Source: Novosphingobium umbonatum
GTDB taxonomy: Bacteria > Pseudomonadota > Alphaproteobacteria > Sphingomonadales > Sphingomonadaceae
Assembly (NCBI RefSeq): GCF_004005905.1
Contig: NZ_SACO01000014.1
Span: 28,392-92,391 of the forward strand
DNA length: 64,000 nucleotides
Direction of reading: 5' to 3'
In this document: in pieces, positions 61,814-64,000 of the stretch
Position numbering within the stretch: position 1 is the stretch's first letter
How the letters are laid out: each line of letters starts with the position of its first letter
Program-made: the position numbers and the translations under genes
Notes under the pieces: model-generated
The model's database searches: none
Told to the model about the DNA's origin: nothing
Seen by the model: the letters and a program-made list of their open reading frames with translations, nothing else

Positions 61814-62171
61814 GGTCAGTCTCCAGTAGCAGTCTAGTGCGTCGCGGCCAATTTCCCGTCTCGGCCGGCGGTGAAGTCTTTCTAGGCGGCAATCCTTAAC
61901 AAATGGTCATCGCGGGTCGCCGCTCCCAGAAAAATACTTAGAAATCTGAATTCACGGGTTTACAGAAAACAGGGTTAACAGCGCGTAAATCTTCTGTGGA
62001 TATGTCATCCGTATTGCGCGCCATGTCCGTATTTTGGCATGTGTATTTCAGGTGTTTCAAGAAAGGGCAGGTGTTGATTTTAGTTAACGCGCTGGCTCGT
62101 GCCGAATGCGGGGGCGTCAAAGGTAAACGAGGCGTAACATCCTCTTTATTCGCCTATTCAGTGCGTTGGCT
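61814..62171. other. Intergenic region upstream of the Flp pilin gene
   Basis: 358 bp, AT-richer than average. It contains the pilin promoter region and a candidate CtrA site. The open frame 61938-62120 (minus) has no supported start or homology, so I do not call it. Confidence 0.5.
61974..61989 (-). promoter_or_regulatory. Candidate CtrA binding site upstream of flp
   Basis: On the minus strand TTTA-N7-TTAAC, one mismatch from the alphaproteobacterial CtrA consensus TTAA-N7-TTAAC, about 161 bp upstream of the pilin start. Pilin genes are known CtrA targets in Caulobacter. Binding is inferred. Confidence 0.4.
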
Positions 62172-63659
62172 CTATGCCGCCATATGGCCACCGGCCGAAC
62201 CGCCTTCGCCCCGGCGTTGCTGGTGCCAGGCATCGTCCTTGCCATCGCGCAGTTTGGTGCGGCGTTCGAACACGAATTGGCCGACGATCTTGGCCATGGT
62301 GGCGGCCTGGCTGGAAAGCCCACGGGCGGCGGCGTTGGATTCTTCCACCATGGCGGCGTTTTGTTGGGTGTTGAGGTCGATCTGCTGGATCTGCTCGCTC
62401 AGTGCCTTCATGCTCTGCGATTGCTGTTCGGAGAAGGAGGCGATGTCGCCCGCCTTGCTGCTGGTATCGTCCAGTCGGATAATAATCTGGTCCAGCGCTT
62501 CACGCATTTGTTCCACCAACTCGGCGCCATGCTGAACGTCATCATTGGAGGTGACGATCAGGCTTTTGATGTTTTTGGCCGATTCCGTGGTGCGATAGGC
62601 AAGCGCGCGGACCTCGCTGGCCACCACGGCAAAGCCCTTGCCCGCTTCACCGGCACGGGCAGCTTCCACACCGGCGTTCAGCGCCAGCAGGTTGGTCTGA
62701 AACGCGATGGCGTCAATCACATCGACAATCTGGGCGATTTCCGTGGCGGAATTCTTGATCTTTTCCATCGCCACCACCGTGGCATCCATGATCTGGCCGC
62801 CCTTGCTGGCATGGCCGGACACTTCGGCCACTGATCCATCGACATCGCGGGCATTGGCGGCGGTGGTGATAATGGCGCTAGTGACGCCGCGCATCACTTC
62901 GGAAATATGGGCCACGGCGGAAGCCTGATGTTCGGTGCGATTGGCCAGATCATTGGCGGCGCAGCTGATTTCATGGGCGCCGGTTTTAACGCCTTGGGCG
63001 GAATCGGTCATCTGGATCACCAGATTGCTGATTTGATAGCGCATGTTGTGAAAGTCATTGGCCAATTGCTTGTAAGTGGCTGGCACCTCGCCCAGTTGGG
63101 CGCGCAGATTGCCCGCCGCCACTTGCTCCATTGCCTTGCTCATAGCTGCGATAATCTCGTTACGCTGGGTGGCCTCGGCGATGAAATAGGCGCTGAGCGC
63201 GGCTTCCATATCGAACAACGCGGTCTTGACCAATGTTGCTACCGCTTTGGCGCGGCTGCGCTTTTGCCATGGGAACGTGAAAGCTTTCAGCGAATCCTCA
63301 ATGATGCTTTCCAGCACCAAGGCGTAGCCGCTGATGTAGAGATCCGGTTCCAAGCCTACGCGGGCGTGGATATTGCCGATTTTGGTGGCCCGGGCGACGG
63401 CCGCATCGTCAAACGAGCTGCCGAACAGGGACAGCCAATGCTGCAACTGGGCGTTGGCAGCTCTTTCACGTTGTTCGGTGGACGGCAAGATCTTGGCGGC
63501 AGCGGGATGACGCGCGATGGCCGCATACAATTTTTCGAGCGCGGCGGGGGCGTAGCGGCTGATCAAAGACCGGATCTGTGGGAACACCCTTTGGTTTGAC
63601 GCATCGATCGTCGTCACGGTCTCGCGGCGCATGGGCGCGGTGTTGGAGACTTGCTGCAT
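62172..63659 (-). CDS. Globin-coupled chemoreceptor (HemAT-like methyl-accepting protein)
   Basis: 495 residues, no transmembrane segments. The N-terminal 160 residues match the protoglobin/globin-coupled sensor domain, with probable proximal heme ligand H98 in [23 protein letters not shown] context. Then a short linker and the MCP signalling domain (tip [16 protein letters not shown]). It likely senses O2 or a related gas in the cytoplasm and signals through CheA/CheW, which are not nearby. C-terminus lacks a WxxF tether. Upstream lies a near-consensus CtrA site. Confidence 0.9.
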   Translation of the reverse strand: MQQVSNTAPMRRETVTTIDASNQRVFPQIRSLISRYAPAALEKLYAAIARHPAAAKILPSTEQRERAANAQLQHWLSLFGSSFDDAAVARATKIGNIHARVGLEPDLYISGYALVLESIIEDSLKAFTFPWQKRSRAKAVATLVKTALFDMEAALSAYFIAEATQRNEIIAAMSKAMEQVAAGNLRAQLGEVPATYKQLANDFHNMRYQISNLVIQMTDSAQGVKTGAHEISCAANDLANRTEHQASAVAHISEVMRGVTSAIITTAANARDVDGSVAEVSGHASKGGQIMDATVVAMEKIKNSATEIAQIVDVIDAIAFQTNLLALNAGVEAARAGEAGKGFAVVASEVRALAYRTTESAKNIKSLIVTSNDDVQHGAELVEQMREALDQIIIRLDDTSSKAGDIASFSEQQSQSMKALSEQIQQIDLNTQQNAAMVEESNAAARGLSSQAATMAKIVGQFVFERRTKLRDGKDDAWHQQRRGEGGSAGGHMAA

Positions 63660-63722
63660 CTGACCTGATTCCTATGCTGTCGGGGGACATTGGGGGATCT
63701 GTCCTTCTTGCTAACAGCGATG

Positions 63723-63738
63723 GTTAAGCCGAGCGTAA
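63723..63738 (-). promoter_or_regulatory. Candidate CtrA binding site upstream of the globin-coupled receptor
   Basis: On the minus strand TTAC-N7-TTAAC, one mismatch from TTAA-N7-TTAAC, about 64 bp upstream of the receptor start. A GTTTAAAC palindrome at 63772-63779 lies slightly further up. Confidence 0.4.
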
Positions 63739-63873
63739 ACACACTTCTCCGATATTACCCTATTTCCTGAAGTTTAAACGTGATTTTCGGCAGTTGCCTT
63801 GAGTAATTATTATCGGCGAAAAGAGGCGATTTATTGTGCACTCGATTGTTCAATTCGGGGCGAGGCATTATGC

Positions 63874-64000
63874 CTAGGCAGCGTGGACAAATTTGAGCCA
63901 GTATCGGGCGGTGGCGAGATAGACCATCCCGAGGAAGCTGCTGGCCAGTTGGTCATAGCGGGTGGCGATAGCGCGGTTGATTTTGAGATGCCCGAACATG
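63874..64000 (-). mobile_element. IS5-family transposase, C-terminal end (truncated by window edge)
   Basis: The minus-strand frame from base 64000 reads 41 residues to a TAG at 63874-63876, beginning MFGHLKINRAIATRYD and ending ARYWLKFVHAA. This is the strongly conserved C-terminus of IS5-family transposases (R-MFGxLK-xxRRIATRYDK-like DDE end). The rest of the element lies beyond the window. The nearby end of the insertion sequence should lie between about 63780 and 63873, but I cannot define its terminal repeat. Confidence 0.88.

Noticed and set aside
61938..62120. Open frame of 60 codons upstream of the Flp pilin
   Set aside because: AT-rich promoter region overlapping the CtrA-like site; no supported start and no homology recognised.

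Overview
The window looks like chromosomal DNA of an alphaproteobacterium of the order Sphingomonadales, with Novosphingobium/Sphingobium-like relatives the best guess. Grounds: high GC with strong third-position G/C bias, a beta-carotene hydroxylase (CrtZ), a TonB-dependent receptor beside its degradative genes, an Flp-type pilin, near-consensus CtrA sites, a BolA/CGFS-glutaredoxin/DUF1476 cluster, and the gene pairs lepB-rnc-era and aroB-aroK. Organism assignment is inference. I saw no rRNA, tRNA or CRISPR array. Coding density is high. Most genes lie in tight operons with 1-4 nt overlaps, and many convergent ends share stem-loop terminators.

Layout: (1) 1-5002: a 5'-truncated spermidine synthase-like gene, a carbonic anhydrase/SulP bicarbonate-transport operon, and an OmpR/EnvZ-type two-component pair. 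(2) 5003-7910: a large RTX/beta-helix secreted protein flanked by long gene-free stretches. (3) 7911-19844: a purine-nucleoside scavenging island. It holds an exported variant nucleoside hydrolase, an HD-GYP-like protein with a broken HD motif, a LysR regulator divergent from an exported adenosine deaminase, a TonB-dependent receptor, an exported purine nucleoside permease/phosphorylase-like protein, an 8-oxoguanine deaminase-like enzyme and an NCS2 nucleobase permease. (4) 19841-26199: an MHS-type MFS transporter, an AroE-like dehydrogenase, a tannase/feruloyl esterase with a Pro/Gly-rich insert, and a second MFS transporter. This may be an aromatic-ester utilisation group. (5) 26248-38816: scattered single genes (FAD protein, HerA-like ATPase, DEAD-box helicase with an RGG-like tail, exported TonB-C mini-protein, chemoreceptor, GNAT, gamma-glutamyltransferase, NUDIX), then Grx4/BolA/DUF1476. 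(6) 39001-45457: leuC, a 57-residue membrane protein and leuD; crtZ with a four-Cys-type mini-protein (three Cys seen) and an exported deoxyribosyltransferase-like protein; topA. (7) 45519-61491: a GT-C membrane glycosyltransferase, lepB-rnc-era, pgi, an S9 peptidase, glutathione reductase, aroB-aroK, two uncharacterised envelope genes, a Xer recombinase and accA. (8) 61571-64000: an orphan Flp pilin and a globin-coupled chemoreceptor, each preceded by a near-consensus CtrA site, then the 3' end of an IS5-family transposase cut by the window edge.

The most distinctive content is the purine island. Three of its enzymes carry export signals and its two transporters are an outer-membrane receptor and an inner-membrane nucleobase permease. 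This suggests nucleosides are taken into the periplasm, deaminated and split there, and imported as bases. Two of its proteins (nucleoside hydrolase and HD-GYP) depart from their families' metal-binding motifs.
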